DNA from: Chromobacterium sp. IIBBL 290-4
GTDB lineage: Bacteria > Pseudomonadota > Gammaproteobacteria > Burkholderiales > Chromobacteriaceae
Length of the DNA: 64,000 nucleotides
Direction: 5' to 3'
Assembly (NCBI RefSeq): GCF_024207115.1
Contig: NZ_CP100128.1
Coordinates: 2,666,001 to 2,730,000, forward strand
In this document: piece by piece, positions 55,197 through 64,000 of the stretch
How the letters are laid out: every line of letters starts with the position of its first letter
Numbering within the stretch: the stretch's first letter is position 1
Notes under the pieces: model-generated
What the model was told of the DNA's origin: nothing
The model's database searches: none
Seen by the model: only the letters and a program-made list of their open reading frames with translations
Translations under genes and position numbers: made by a program

Positions 55197-55226
55197 ATCT
55201 CACCACGCGGGCGGCGTTGCCGTCAA
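55197..55226 (-). promoter_or_regulatory. weak candidate promoter of the trpS leader
   Basis: On the minus strand TTGACG (55226-55221) is followed after 18 bp by TGAGAT (55202-55197). The -35 is good but the -10 is poor, and it would place the leader ATG almost at the transcript start. Read-through from the SnoaL-like gene is an alternative. Confidence 0.3.
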
Positions 55227-55236
55227 GCCCCGCGCA

Positions 55237-55638
55237 TCAGTGCCGCGAACCCAGGTCGCTATCGGCGGCGTGGCCCTCCAGCTGGCGAGTCAATTCGTCG
55301 CAAGCGGCGATTCTGCCGTCGCGGATGGAAAAGTGGGCCAGCACCTGGAACAGCGGCGTGTCGCCATTTTTCTTGAAAACGCGCACCAGGTGGTGGGTCA
55401 GCACGCTGTCGCCGTCCTGGGCGACGGCCAGAAATTCTACCTGCATTTTCTCCACCACTTCGCGCTGCTTGAGCAAGTGGGCTTGGAAGCTTGCCAGGTC
55501 CAGTTCGCGGCCGTCCACGCATTGGCGGTAGTCGTCGCTCATATAGCGGCGGATGGATGCTTCGTCGTTGCGGCCGGCTTCGATCAGATCGGCAAACATG
55601 CCGCGGACCAGGGCGAGGGGATCGGTGGTGGTTTGCAT
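55237..55638 (-). CDS. SnoaL/NTF2-like protein
   Basis: A 133-aa protein with the cone-shaped NTF2/SnoaL-like pattern: IRRYMSDDYRQCVDGRELDL, VVEKMQVEFLAVAQDGDSVL and VLAHFSIRDGRIAACDELTR. Members act as small isomerases, cyclases or ligand-binding proteins; no specific reaction can be named. ATG 55638 has GGAGAC upstream; the 28 upstream codons are not family-like. Divergent from an AraC regulator 95 bp away, which likely controls it. Confidence 0.82.
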   Translation of the reverse strand: MQTTTDPLALVRGMFADLIEAGRNDEASIRRYMSDDYRQCVDGRELDLASFQAHLLKQREVVEKMQVEFLAVAQDGDSVLTHHLVRVFKKNGDTPLFQVLAHFSIRDGRIAACDELTRQLEGHAADSDLGSRH

Positions 55639-55733
55639 GGACAGTCTCCAGAATGTGGCGCGGTAGGCGCCGTTGCGATGGAGACACTTTAAGCGCTTTA
55701 CCTTTTGATTCGATATCGTCAAAATTTCATTTA

Positions 55734-56501
55734 ATGTCTTTATCGGATCAATCTATGCCGGACTTGCCTTTCCGTTGCCGCGCATTGCGCGCGGTGTCTT
55801 CAGACGGCGCGCATCGTCATGCGCATGAATTGGGGCAACTGATCTTTCTGCGGCGCGGCGCCATGTTGTGCCAAAGCGCCTCATTGCGCTGGCTATTGGC
55901 TGCGGGGCAGATAGGCTGGATTCCCGCCGGCGTGGAGCATAGCGCGGAGCAGGTGTCCGATTTGGACGGCGTGGCGGCCTATGTGGACAGCGGCGTGTTC
56001 GCTCAGTTGCCGCCGCATGTGCTGATCGCGCCGGCATCGCGTTTGCTGGGGCCTTTGCTGGAGCGGCAGCTGGCTTACGAGGCGGAGCCGTGGGAGGGGC
56101 GGCGGAGGCGGCTGGCCGAGGTGATTGTCGATGAGCTGCTGCAGCTGGAGGGATTGCCGCAACAGCTGCCTTTGCCGGAGGAGCCGCGTTTGCGCAGGCT
56201 GTGCCTGCAAGCGCTGGGCGCTTTGGATAAGGCGTGGGCGCTGGATGATCTGGCTACGGCGCATGGTTTCTCGCGCGCCACGCTGACACGGGCCTTTGCC
56301 CGCCATACCGGTTTGTCTTTTGGCCGCTGGCTGAGCCAGGCGCGTATGCTGGCGGCGGCGCAGGCGCTCAACGCGGGCCGGGAGGCCGGCGCGGTGGCTT
56401 TAGAGGTAGGCTTCCAGTCGTTCAGCGCTTTTTGCGCCGCGTTTCGACGTCATCACGGCGTGTCGCCGGGTGAATTCCAGCGTGCTCAGATAACGGCTTG
56501 A
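55734..56501 (+). CDS. AraC-family transcriptional regulator
   Basis: A 255-aa regulator with an N-terminal cupin-like sensing domain (HAHELGQLIFLRRGAMLC, AGQIGWIPAGVEHSAEQ) and a C-terminal double HTH of AraC type (about 165-250: LDDLATAHGFSRATLTRAF, then VALEVGFQSFSAFCAAFRRH and GVSPGEFQ). The divergent SnoaL-like gene is the expected target. The start is uncertain (55734 or 55755) because no strong Shine-Dalgarno is visible. Confidence 0.9.
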   Translation: MSLSDQSMPDLPFRCRALRAVSSDGAHRHAHELGQLIFLRRGAMLCQSASLRWLLAAGQIGWIPAGVEHSAEQVSDLDGVAAYVDSGVFAQLPPHVLIAPASRLLGPLLERQLAYEAEPWEGRRRRLAEVIVDELLQLEGLPQQLPLPEEPRLRRLCLQALGALDKAWALDDLATAHGFSRATLTRAFARHTGLSFGRWLSQARMLAAAQALNAGREAGAVALEVGFQSFSAFCAAFRRHHGVSPGEFQRAQITA

Positions 56502-56693
56502 ATGCTGCTCGGTCGCCATTTGCGAAGCCGCCAGCGTTTGCGGCTGCTGCAGCGCGCGGCGGTACAGCATTTCGGCGAATTCGCGCTGCGGGTCGGAGCC
56601 GGCGCGGCTCTCATCCACGCCGCCCACCCTTTGCGCGGCCGAAACCAAGCGCAGCGGCAGGTAGAATGGGAGATGCGGGTCCGGGATGTTCAT
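56400..56693 (-). CDS. doubtful small ORF antisense to the araC end
   Basis: A 97-aa reading frame (MNIPDPHLPFYLPLRLVSAA onward) that fills the gap after the AraC gene but overlaps its last 100 bp on the other strand. It lacks a good Shine-Dalgarno and a recognisable domain. The Arg/Gln-rich C-terminal part is in the overlap. Kept because 56502-56693 otherwise holds nothing; it may be spurious. Confidence 0.3.
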   Translation of the reverse strand: MNIPDPHLPFYLPLRLVSAAQRVGGVDESRAGSDPQREFAEMLYRRALQQPQTLAASQMATEQHSSRYLSTLEFTRRHAVMTSKRGAKSAERLEAYL

Positions 56694-56854
56694 GATAGGC
56701 GCTGGCGTGAAAATTACCAATTTAGAGAGCGCGTGATTGCTGTTGTTCTCGAATAAACAAATTTTTTACAAATAAACAATGGGATGGCGTTTGGCGTGCG
56801 CATGCCCAGCTGGCATGGGTGTGAATGTGCCGGCGAGGAAAGGAAGGGAAAGCA

Positions 56855-57211
56855 GTGGCGAAGATGAATGCAGGCGGTTTGGTGTACTCGACCGAGCATG
56901 GCCGGATGTGCCCGGTTTGCCGGCAAGCGCTGGCGCAATGCGAATGCGGCAAAGCGGCCGCGCCGGCGGGAGACGGCATCGCGCGGGTGTCGCGTGAAAC
57001 CAAGGGCCGCGGCGGCAAGGCGGTGACGGTGGTGAAGGGCCTGCCCCTGGTTGGCGAGGCATTGGCCAAGCTGGGCAAGCAGCTCAGAACCCGCTGCGGC
57101 AGCGGCGGCACGGTCAAGGATGGAGTATTGGAGATTCAGGGCGACCACGTGGAAATCGTGCTCGCCGAGCTGATCAAGCTGGGATACAAAACCAAAAAGG
57201 CTGGCGGCTAG
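56855..57211 (+). CDS. SUI1/eIF1-family protein (YciH-like)
   Basis: A 118-aa protein with an N-terminal segment GGLVYSTEHGRMCPVCRQAL carrying two CxxC-like pairs (CPVC and CEC) and a C-terminal SUI1 fold (about 45-118): VTVVKGLPLVGEALAKLGK, CGSGGTVKDGVLEIQGDHVE and LIKLGYKTKKAGG. E. coli YciH affects start-codon selection fidelity in translation initiation. GTG 56855 is chosen because GGAAGG is 7 nt upstream; ATG 56864 is an alternative. Its TAG stop shares bases with the convergent gene's stop (CTAG). Confidence 0.9.
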   Translation: MAKMNAGGLVYSTEHGRMCPVCRQALAQCECGKAAAPAGDGIARVSRETKGRGGKAVTVVKGLPLVGEALAKLGKQLRTRCGSGGTVKDGVLEIQGDHVEIVLAELIKLGYKTKKAGG

Positions 57212-57951
57212 GAGAATACCGGCTCGCTGCGCCATGCTTCTGGCGCGGCGAGTTGATGGCCGGCAAACAGCCAGCCGCCATCCGTTTGCAAAGTCTGCTC
57301 GGCCAAGGCGATCAAGGCGGCGGTTTCCCCTTGGCCGAACGCTTGCTCGAAGGCGGCGCAGTAATGGTCGGCATAGTCGGAATCCAGCTGCGCCAGCCGG
57401 CGGGGCAGGGTTTTGCCTTTGGCCGACCACTGATTGCGGCTGCGTAGATAATGATTGGCCAGGGCCGGATAAAGCTGCGCCAGCGCGGCGTTGAGCGTGT
57501 GCCGGGTGGCTGGCGCGCGGATGTCGTCGATGATGTCGGTGATGGCGTAGCGCGAGGCGCGCCGCGCCGCATCGTCCCAAGCAGGAGGGCCGCGCTTGAG
57601 CGCGGCTTGCGCCATGGCTTTGGCTTGCTTGGCCAGCGCTTCATCGCCGGCGATCAGCAGGCCTTCGCTGACCATGGAGGCGAGCGAAGGGAGGCCGGAG
57701 GGCGCGTCTACTTGATCGAAGAAATACTGCAAGGTATGGAGATCGTGGGCGAAGGCCTCCATCGGCCAGTTTTGCTCGAGCAACGATTCGCGCCAGGCGG
57801 CGGACAGATGGCGATGGATCACCACGAGGTCGATATCGGAGGTGGCGGTGGCCTGGCCGCGCGCGATGGAGCCGGCCATCAGCACGCAGGCGGCGTCGGG
57901 AAAGCGGCGGTCAGCCACCTGTTTGGCGACGAATTCGGGAGCGGGGCGCAT
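57208..57951 (-). CDS. nucleotidyltransferase-domain protein
   Basis: A 247-aa protein whose N-terminal part has the minimal nucleotidyltransferase motif: VLMAGSIARGQATATSDIDL (GS...R G...SDxD), the two aspartates of which bind metal and nucleotide. The helical C-terminal part (about 100-247) resembles KNTase/HEPN-like accessory regions, with LNAALAQLYPALANHYLRSR. Possible roles include nucleotidylation of small molecules, RNA or proteins; substrate unknown. Stop codon overlaps that of the convergent YciH-like gene. Confidence 0.85.
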   Translation of the reverse strand: MRPAPEFVAKQVADRRFPDAACVLMAGSIARGQATATSDIDLVVIHRHLSAAWRESLLEQNWPMEAFAHDLHTLQYFFDQVDAPSGLPSLASMVSEGLLIAGDEALAKQAKAMAQAALKRGPPAWDDAARRASRYAITDIIDDIRAPATRHTLNAALAQLYPALANHYLRSRNQWSAKGKTLPRRLAQLDSDYADHYCAAFEQAFGQGETAALIALAEQTLQTDGGWLFAGHQLAAPEAWRSEPVFS

Positions 57952-58011
57952 GCAGATTTCTTTTTATGAAAAAGACATATTGCATGCGCCCCCGGCCAGC
58001 GGCAAGCCGGA

Positions 58012-58833
58012 TTAGAACTTACGGCCCAGCGCAGCCTTGTGCATGATGGTGGAGGCGATCTCTTCGATCGACTTGTGCGTGGTGCTGATGAAGGGCACGC
58101 CGTGGTGGCGGAACATCGATTCCGCCTCGTTCACCTCGCGGCGGCAGTTGTCCATGCTGGCGTATTTGGAGTCCGGGCGGCGCTCCGAGCGGATGTGGTG
58201 CAGGCGATTGGGATCGATGGTCAGACCGAACATCTTGCTCATGAAGGGCAGCAGGATCTTGGGCAGGGTCGGGCTGCCCAGATCTTCCGGCGTCAGCGGA
58301 TAGTTGGCGGCGCGGATGCCGTATTGCAGCGCCAGGTACAGGCAGGTCGGCGTTTTGCCCGAGCGGGACACGCCTACCAGGATCACATCAGCCTCGTCCA
58401 GGTCTTTCAGCTTCACGCCGTCGTCGTGGTTCAGCGAGAAGTTCACCGCCTCGATGCGGTGATCGTATTTCTCTTCGTTGACCATGCCGTGTGCCTTGCC
58501 CACCGACAGCGAAGCCTTGTGGCCCAGTTCCAGCTCCAGGTGGCCGATGAAGCTTTCGAAGAAATCGATCAGGATCACATTGCTCAGCCTGAGCGCCTCG
58601 CGGACTTCCGGATTGACGATGCTGGTGAACACCAGCGGGCGCAGGTGGTCTTTCTCCGCCACTTCGGAAATGCGCTGCGCCAGCGTCTGCGCTTTTTCCA
58701 CCGTATCGACGAAGGGCACGGTTTCGCGCTGGAATTCCAGCGCATCGAACTGGGTCAACAGCGTGTGGCCGAGCGATTCGGCGGTGATGCCGGTGCGGTC
58801 GGAAATGAAGAAGGCGGAACGGCGGTGGGACAT
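58012..58833 (-). CDS. ppsR: PEP synthase regulatory protein (kinase/pyrophosphorylase)
   Basis: A 273-aa DUF299 protein that controls PEP synthase by ADP-dependent phosphorylation and Pi-dependent dephosphorylation. The P-loop [19 protein letters not shown] is visible, with [18 protein letters not shown] at the N-terminus and [10 protein letters not shown] and [14 protein letters not shown] near the end. Divergent from ppsA (283 bp apart), the standard arrangement. AAGGTG lies 5 nt before the ATG. Confidence 0.96.
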   Translation of the reverse strand: MSHRRSAFFISDRTGITAESLGHTLLTQFDALEFQRETVPFVDTVEKAQTLAQRISEVAEKDHLRPLVFTSIVNPEVREALRLSNVILIDFFESFIGHLELELGHKASLSVGKAHGMVNEEKYDHRIEAVNFSLNHDDGVKLKDLDEADVILVGVSRSGKTPTCLYLALQYGIRAANYPLTPEDLGSPTLPKILLPFMSKMFGLTIDPNRLHHIRSERRPDSKYASMDNCRREVNEAESMFRHHGVPFISTTHKSIEEIASTIMHKAALGRKF

Positions 58834-59116
58834 GAAACACCTTGCGAGTTGAGGTTTGTTACCAGAGGAAGTGTATACCGGCTGGATGGCTGACGATACC
58901 GCTTAAGTTTGCAACAAATTCTTAATGTAATCACGCCGCTACATGACATTTAAATATTTTGTCTGATGTTTTTAAATCTAAGCGCTTGATTGTTTGGGGT
59001 GGTCCGGATGGCTTGTCGCAAAAAATCTTGTGCGCTGCAAAAGTTGCTACGCAATTCGCACGTAATTCGGCTAGAATGCGGCCCATCGTCCCAATCCCAA
59101 CACAGGAAGTGAAGTG
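58834..59116. promoter_or_regulatory. ppsR/ppsA divergent control region
   Basis: A 283-bp AT-rich gap. A -10-like TAGAAT at 59072-59077 precedes ppsA by 39 bp, but no matching -35 is clear. The stretch 58900-59000 is strongly A/T-rich. No catabolite-repressor site could be assigned. Confidence 0.45.
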
Positions 59117-61504
<2,388 letters not shown>

Positions 61505-61526
61505 GGCTGTCGGTCATCCATCAGGC

Positions 61527-61559
61527 AAAAAAACCGCCCGGCAACGGGCGGTTTTTCTT
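61527..61559 (+). terminator. ppsA terminator
   Basis: AAACCGCCCG-GCAA-CGGGCGGTTT with poly-A ahead and TTTCTTT behind; 20 bp after the ppsA stop. Confidence 0.93.
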
Positions 61560-61580
61560 TGCTCGGTGGCGATAGGGCGT

Positions 61581-62255
61581 TCAGCGTCCCTCTTCGCCGG
61601 GCTTCGGTTCGATCTGTTCCCTTGCCAATTGCACCTGCTTGGCCTTTTCCAATAGCCGCGCGGTGCTTTTTTCGCGCTCGGCCTCTTCCATGATGCGCAC
61701 GGCCTCGGCTTCCCGTTCCGCCTCCAGCGCTTTTTGCTCGCCCTCGTACAGCAAGGCATTGATGGCGTCGAAATTGAAGAAGTCGCGGGTGTTGGCCAGG
61801 CGCTCGGAATAATGGACAACGTTGCCGGCATCGGCCAGCAGAATGGACGGGGCGGTGTAGCCGCTGAGCGGAATCTCGGTGATCAGCACGCCATAGTGCT
61901 TGTGGAAGTCGCGTCCGCGCAAGGTGGACAGCAGCGCCACATTGGGCAGGCCATGCTCATGCCGGGCCCGCGCCAGCGAAGACGGCGAATCGACAGTGAT
62001 GACGATCAGTTTCAGATGCGGCCAACGGTCGAGAAAACGGCGGGTCTCGCGCAGCAGATACAGGCCGCCATGTTCGTCCTCGTCCACCGACAGCAGGGTC
62101 AGGATCAACTTGGGGGTGTGGGAGAAGCCCTCCAGCGGCGCGTCGCGCTTCTGATCGTCCACCAGCATGAAGCTGGGCAAGTAATCGCCCTTGCGCGGAA
62201 AGTCGCCGATCACCGGCAGCATGTCGTCGCCGTATTGCACCCAGAAATCGCTCAT
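61581..62255 (-). CDS. cysteine-free thiol peroxidase (Tpx)-like protein
   Basis: A 224-aa protein whose residues about 25-165 follow the Tpx/peroxiredoxin layout: LPSFMLVDDQKRDAPLEGF, LILTLLSVDEDEHGGLYLLR, VALLSTLRGRDFHKHYGVLI and APSILLADAGNVVHYSERL. The sites of both Tpx cysteines are replaced (DEDEHGG where DTGVC is expected; RARHEHGL where RFCGAEGL is expected), and there is no Cys anywhere. A C-terminal charged coiled-coil tail (about 170-224, EAEREAEAVRIMEEAEREKS) is added. So it is unlikely to be a thiol peroxidase; a non-catalytic or binding role is inferred. Confidence 0.72.
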   Translation of the reverse strand: MSDFWVQYGDDMLPVIGDFPRKGDYLPSFMLVDDQKRDAPLEGFSHTPKLILTLLSVDEDEHGGLYLLRETRRFLDRWPHLKLIVITVDSPSSLARARHEHGLPNVALLSTLRGRDFHKHYGVLITEIPLSGYTAPSILLADAGNVVHYSERLANTRDFFNFDAINALLYEGEQKALEAEREAEAVRIMEEAEREKSTARLLEKAKQVQLAREQIEPKPGEEGR

Positions 62256-62330
62256 GCTTCAGCCCCTCCTTATGATTTCATCGTGGACGAGGCTCGGACA
62301 ATTGCAAGCAATCTGTTCTAAATACAACGA

Positions 62331-62360
62331 AAAACCCGCCGGTTGGCGGGTTTTGTGTTT
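62331..62360. terminator. bidirectional terminator between dctA and the Tpx-like gene
   Basis: AAAACCCGCC-GGTT-GGCGGGTTTT, with TTTTTCG on the minus strand; it lies just after the dctA stop codon. Confidence 0.9.
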
Positions 62361-62374
62361 CGAATAAAACGCAA

Positions 62375-63700
62375 TCAACTCGATTGCAGCGCGGGTTGCA
62401 AGACGACATCCGGTTCCTTGCGCGGCGGCTTGGGCGGCTCGCCGCCGTTCAGCACCTGGTTCATCCTTTCCACGTCCAGCGCCTTTTCCCACTTGGCGAT
62501 CACCACGGTGGCCACGCCGTTGCCGATCAGATTGGTGATGGCGCGCGCTTCGGACATGAAGCGGTCTATGCCTATCAGCAGCGCCAGGCCTTCCACCGGC
62601 AACTTGCCGCCCAGCGTGGCCAGCGTGGCCGCCAGCGTGATAAAGCCGCCGCCGGTTACAGCCGCCGCGCCCTTGGAGGTGAGCAGCAGCACGCCGATGA
62701 TGGCCAGCTCCTCGCCCAGCGTCAGGTTCACATTGGTGGCCTGGGCGATGAAGATCGCCGCCATGGTCAGGTAGATGGAGGTGCCGTCCAGGTTGAAGGA
62801 ATAGCCGGTAGGCACCACCATGCCGACCACCGGCTTGGAACAGCCCAGGTTTTCCATCTTCTTCATGATGCCGGGCAGGGCGGATTCAGACGAAGAGGTG
62901 CCCAGCACCAGCAGAATCTCTTCCTTGATATAGGCCAGGAACTTGATCAGGCTGAAGCCTGAGAAGCGGGCTATCGTGCCCAGCACGATGAAGACGAAGG
63001 CGAAGCAGGTCAGGTAGACGCAGGCCATCAGGAAGCCCAGCTGCTTCAGCGAGCCGATGCCGTACTTGCCTATGGTGAAGGCCATCGCGCCGAAAGCGCC
63101 GATCGGGGCCAGCTTCATCAGCATATTGATCACGCCGAACAGCGCATGCGAGAACTCGTCCAGGATGTGGACGATGGTCTTGCCGTTGTCGCCCATCTTG
63201 GTCAATGCCAGGCCCAGCAGCACCGAGAAGGTCAGCACCTGCAGGATTTCGCCGCTGGCGAAAGCGCCGACCACGGTGTCCGGAATGATGTGCAGCAGGA
63301 AGTCCACCGTGTTCATTTCCTTGGCGCCGGCGGTGAACTTGGCGATGTCCTTGGAGTGCAGCGTGTGCGGGTCGATATTGAGGCCTGCGCCCGGCTGCAG
63401 CAGGTTGACCACGATCAGGCCTATCACCAGCGCGAGGGTGGTGACGGCTTCGAAGTAGAACAGCGCCTTGATGCCGACGCGGCCGACTTCCTTCATATCG
63501 CCCATTTTGGCGATGCCGACCACGACGGTGGCGAAGATGATGGGCGCGATCATCATCTTGATCAGCTTGATGAAGGCGTCGCCCAGCGGTTTCATTTTGG
63601 CGCCGAGGTCCGGCATGAACGCGCCGAGCATGACGCCCAGCGTGATGGCGATCAGCACCTGCACATAGAGGCGCGAAAAGAAGGGGGTCTTGGTTTGCAT
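62375..63700 (-). CDS. dctA: C4-dicarboxylate transporter DctA (DAACS family)
   Basis: A 441-aa secondary carrier with about 8 membrane segments and re-entrant loops, for cation-coupled uptake of succinate, fumarate and malate. Key motifs: serine-rich [57 protein letters not shown] and [19 protein letters not shown]. Length and blocks fit DctA rather than GltP. GGGAG lies before the ATG. No DctB/DctD genes are in view. It has its own terminator. Confidence 0.93.
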   Translation of the reverse strand: MQTKTPFFSRLYVQVLIAITLGVMLGAFMPDLGAKMKPLGDAFIKLIKMMIAPIIFATVVVGIAKMGDMKEVGRVGIKALFYFEAVTTLALVIGLIVVNLLQPGAGLNIDPHTLHSKDIAKFTAGAKEMNTVDFLLHIIPDTVVGAFASGEILQVLTFSVLLGLALTKMGDNGKTIVHILDEFSHALFGVINMLMKLAPIGAFGAMAFTIGKYGIGSLKQLGFLMACVYLTCFAFVFIVLGTIARFSGFSLIKFLAYIKEEILLVLGTSSSESALPGIMKKMENLGCSKPVVGMVVPTGYSFNLDGTSIYLTMAAIFIAQATNVNLTLGEELAIIGVLLLTSKGAAAVTGGGFITLAATLATLGGKLPVEGLALLIGIDRFMSEARAITNLIGNGVATVVIAKWEKALDVERMNQVLNGGEPPKPPRKEPDVVLQPALQSS

Positions 63701-63797
63701 GGTTCTCCCGACTGGCGTTGGTTGCTTCGGATGCGGACTCTTCTTGGTCCATTCGCATACGATGCTAACAACAGTCGCCAGCCGGGGGCATAGGCGA

Positions 63798-63814
63798 TAT
63801 CCCTATCCGGGATA
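63798..63814. promoter_or_regulatory. inverted repeat upstream of dctA
   Basis: TATCCC-TATCC-GGGATA: a perfect 6-bp inverted repeat with 5-bp spacing, about 100 bp upstream of dctA. It has operator-like symmetry; the regulator is unknown. Confidence 0.4.
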
Positions 63815-63843
63815 ACCCTGATGGCTTATCTGGAATGAATATC

Positions 63844-64000
63844 TCAGTGCAGCTGCTTCAGGTAGGAAGCGAAGCCGCTGAGCAGCATCTCCACCGAAAT
63901 GGCGGTCAGCACCAGGCCCATCAAGCGCTCCAGCGCGGTGATGGCCTGCTCGCCCAGCAGCTTTTGCAAGCGGTTGGAGAACAGGAAAACCACCGTGGTA
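63844..64000 (-). CDS. MarC/UPF0056-family membrane protein (C-terminal end only)
   Basis: Only the last 52 codons are in the window; the gene continues past 64000. The visible C-terminus (LQKLLGEQAITALERLMGLV, LTAISVEMLLSGFASYLKQL) has the ALERLMGLxLTAIxVxM pattern of MarC/YchE-type inner-membrane proteins. Function of the family is unclear (multiple-antibiotic-resistance locus protein, formerly thought a transporter). Confidence 0.75.
   Translation of the reverse strand, partial: TTVVFLFSNRLQKLLGEQAITALERLMGLVLTAISVEMLLSGFASYLKQLH

Noticed and set aside
63701..63843. sigma-54 promoter upstream of dctA
   Set aside because: CTGGCGACTGTTGTTAGC does not give the required GG-N10-GC spacing with TTGC; no enhancer-type site seen.

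Overview
The window is a 64 kb stretch of a GC-rich (low-to-mid 60s % by eye) betaproteobacterial chromosome. Gene content and order (rpoD, mltG-tmk-holB-pilZ-tatD, fmdB-DUF502-aspS, lysA/lysR, ppsR/ppsA) suggest Neisseriales and probably a Chromobacterium-like member of the Chromobacteriaceae. This placement is inference; no marker search was possible. It reads as core chromosome. I see no phage, IS element, CRISPR array or rRNA operon.

Layout. 1-3.1 kb: 3' part of rpoD, a tRNA-Ile2(CAU) gene and a RES/Xre toxin-antitoxin pair. 3.2-8.4 kb: an oxidoreductase/LysR divergent pair, a DUF1223 protein, small hypotheticals and a GntR regulator. 8.4-14.6 kb: a tyrosine block on the minus strand (tyrS, HAAAP-type permease, tyrosine decarboxylase, APC antiporter). 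14.6-15.7 kb: a promoter region with palindromes, then almost three copies of a 265-bp intergenic repeat. 15.7-28.2 kb: mltA, lysA/lysR, a peptide transporter, alaX, rluA, queF, murJ, rpsT. 28.4-34.4 kb: ackA-pta-fabI, then fmdB-DUF502-aspS. 34.5-47.8 kb: peroxiredoxin, MFS transporters, tesA divergent from an ABC ATPase/permease pair, an orphan FliD-like protein, modAB without modC. 48-53 kb: mltG-tmk-holB-pilZ-tatD and followers. 53-57 kb: creA, a chorismate-mutase-like gene and trpS behind a leader-peptide attenuator, then an AraC-linked gene and a YciH-type factor. 57-64 kb: nucleotidyltransferase, ppsR/ppsA, a cysteine-free Tpx-like protein, dctA and the end of a marC-type gene.

The strongest finding is upstream of trpS. 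On the minus strand, a 17-codon leader ORF with three consecutive Trp codons (55137-55190) is followed by RNA segments that can form a pause hairpin, an antiterminator or a terminator ending in a U-tract. This is the full set of parts of trp-type transcription attenuation, here placed before tryptophanyl-tRNA synthetase and the chorismate-mutase-like gene 13 bp behind it. Under tryptophan shortage the stalled ribosome would favour read-through and raise TrpRS.

The second theme is the tyrosine decarboxylation block. A ~640-residue decarboxylase of the Enterococcus/Lactobacillus TyrDC type is 45 bp behind an APC antiporter, with an aromatic amino acid permease and tyrS following. This resembles the tyramine-forming acid-resistance clusters of Gram-positive bacteria. 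Other points worth attention: repeat hairpins with a compensatory base change, a perfect inverted repeat over a start codon, divergent genes whose start codons overlap, and a Tpx-like protein that has lost every cysteine.
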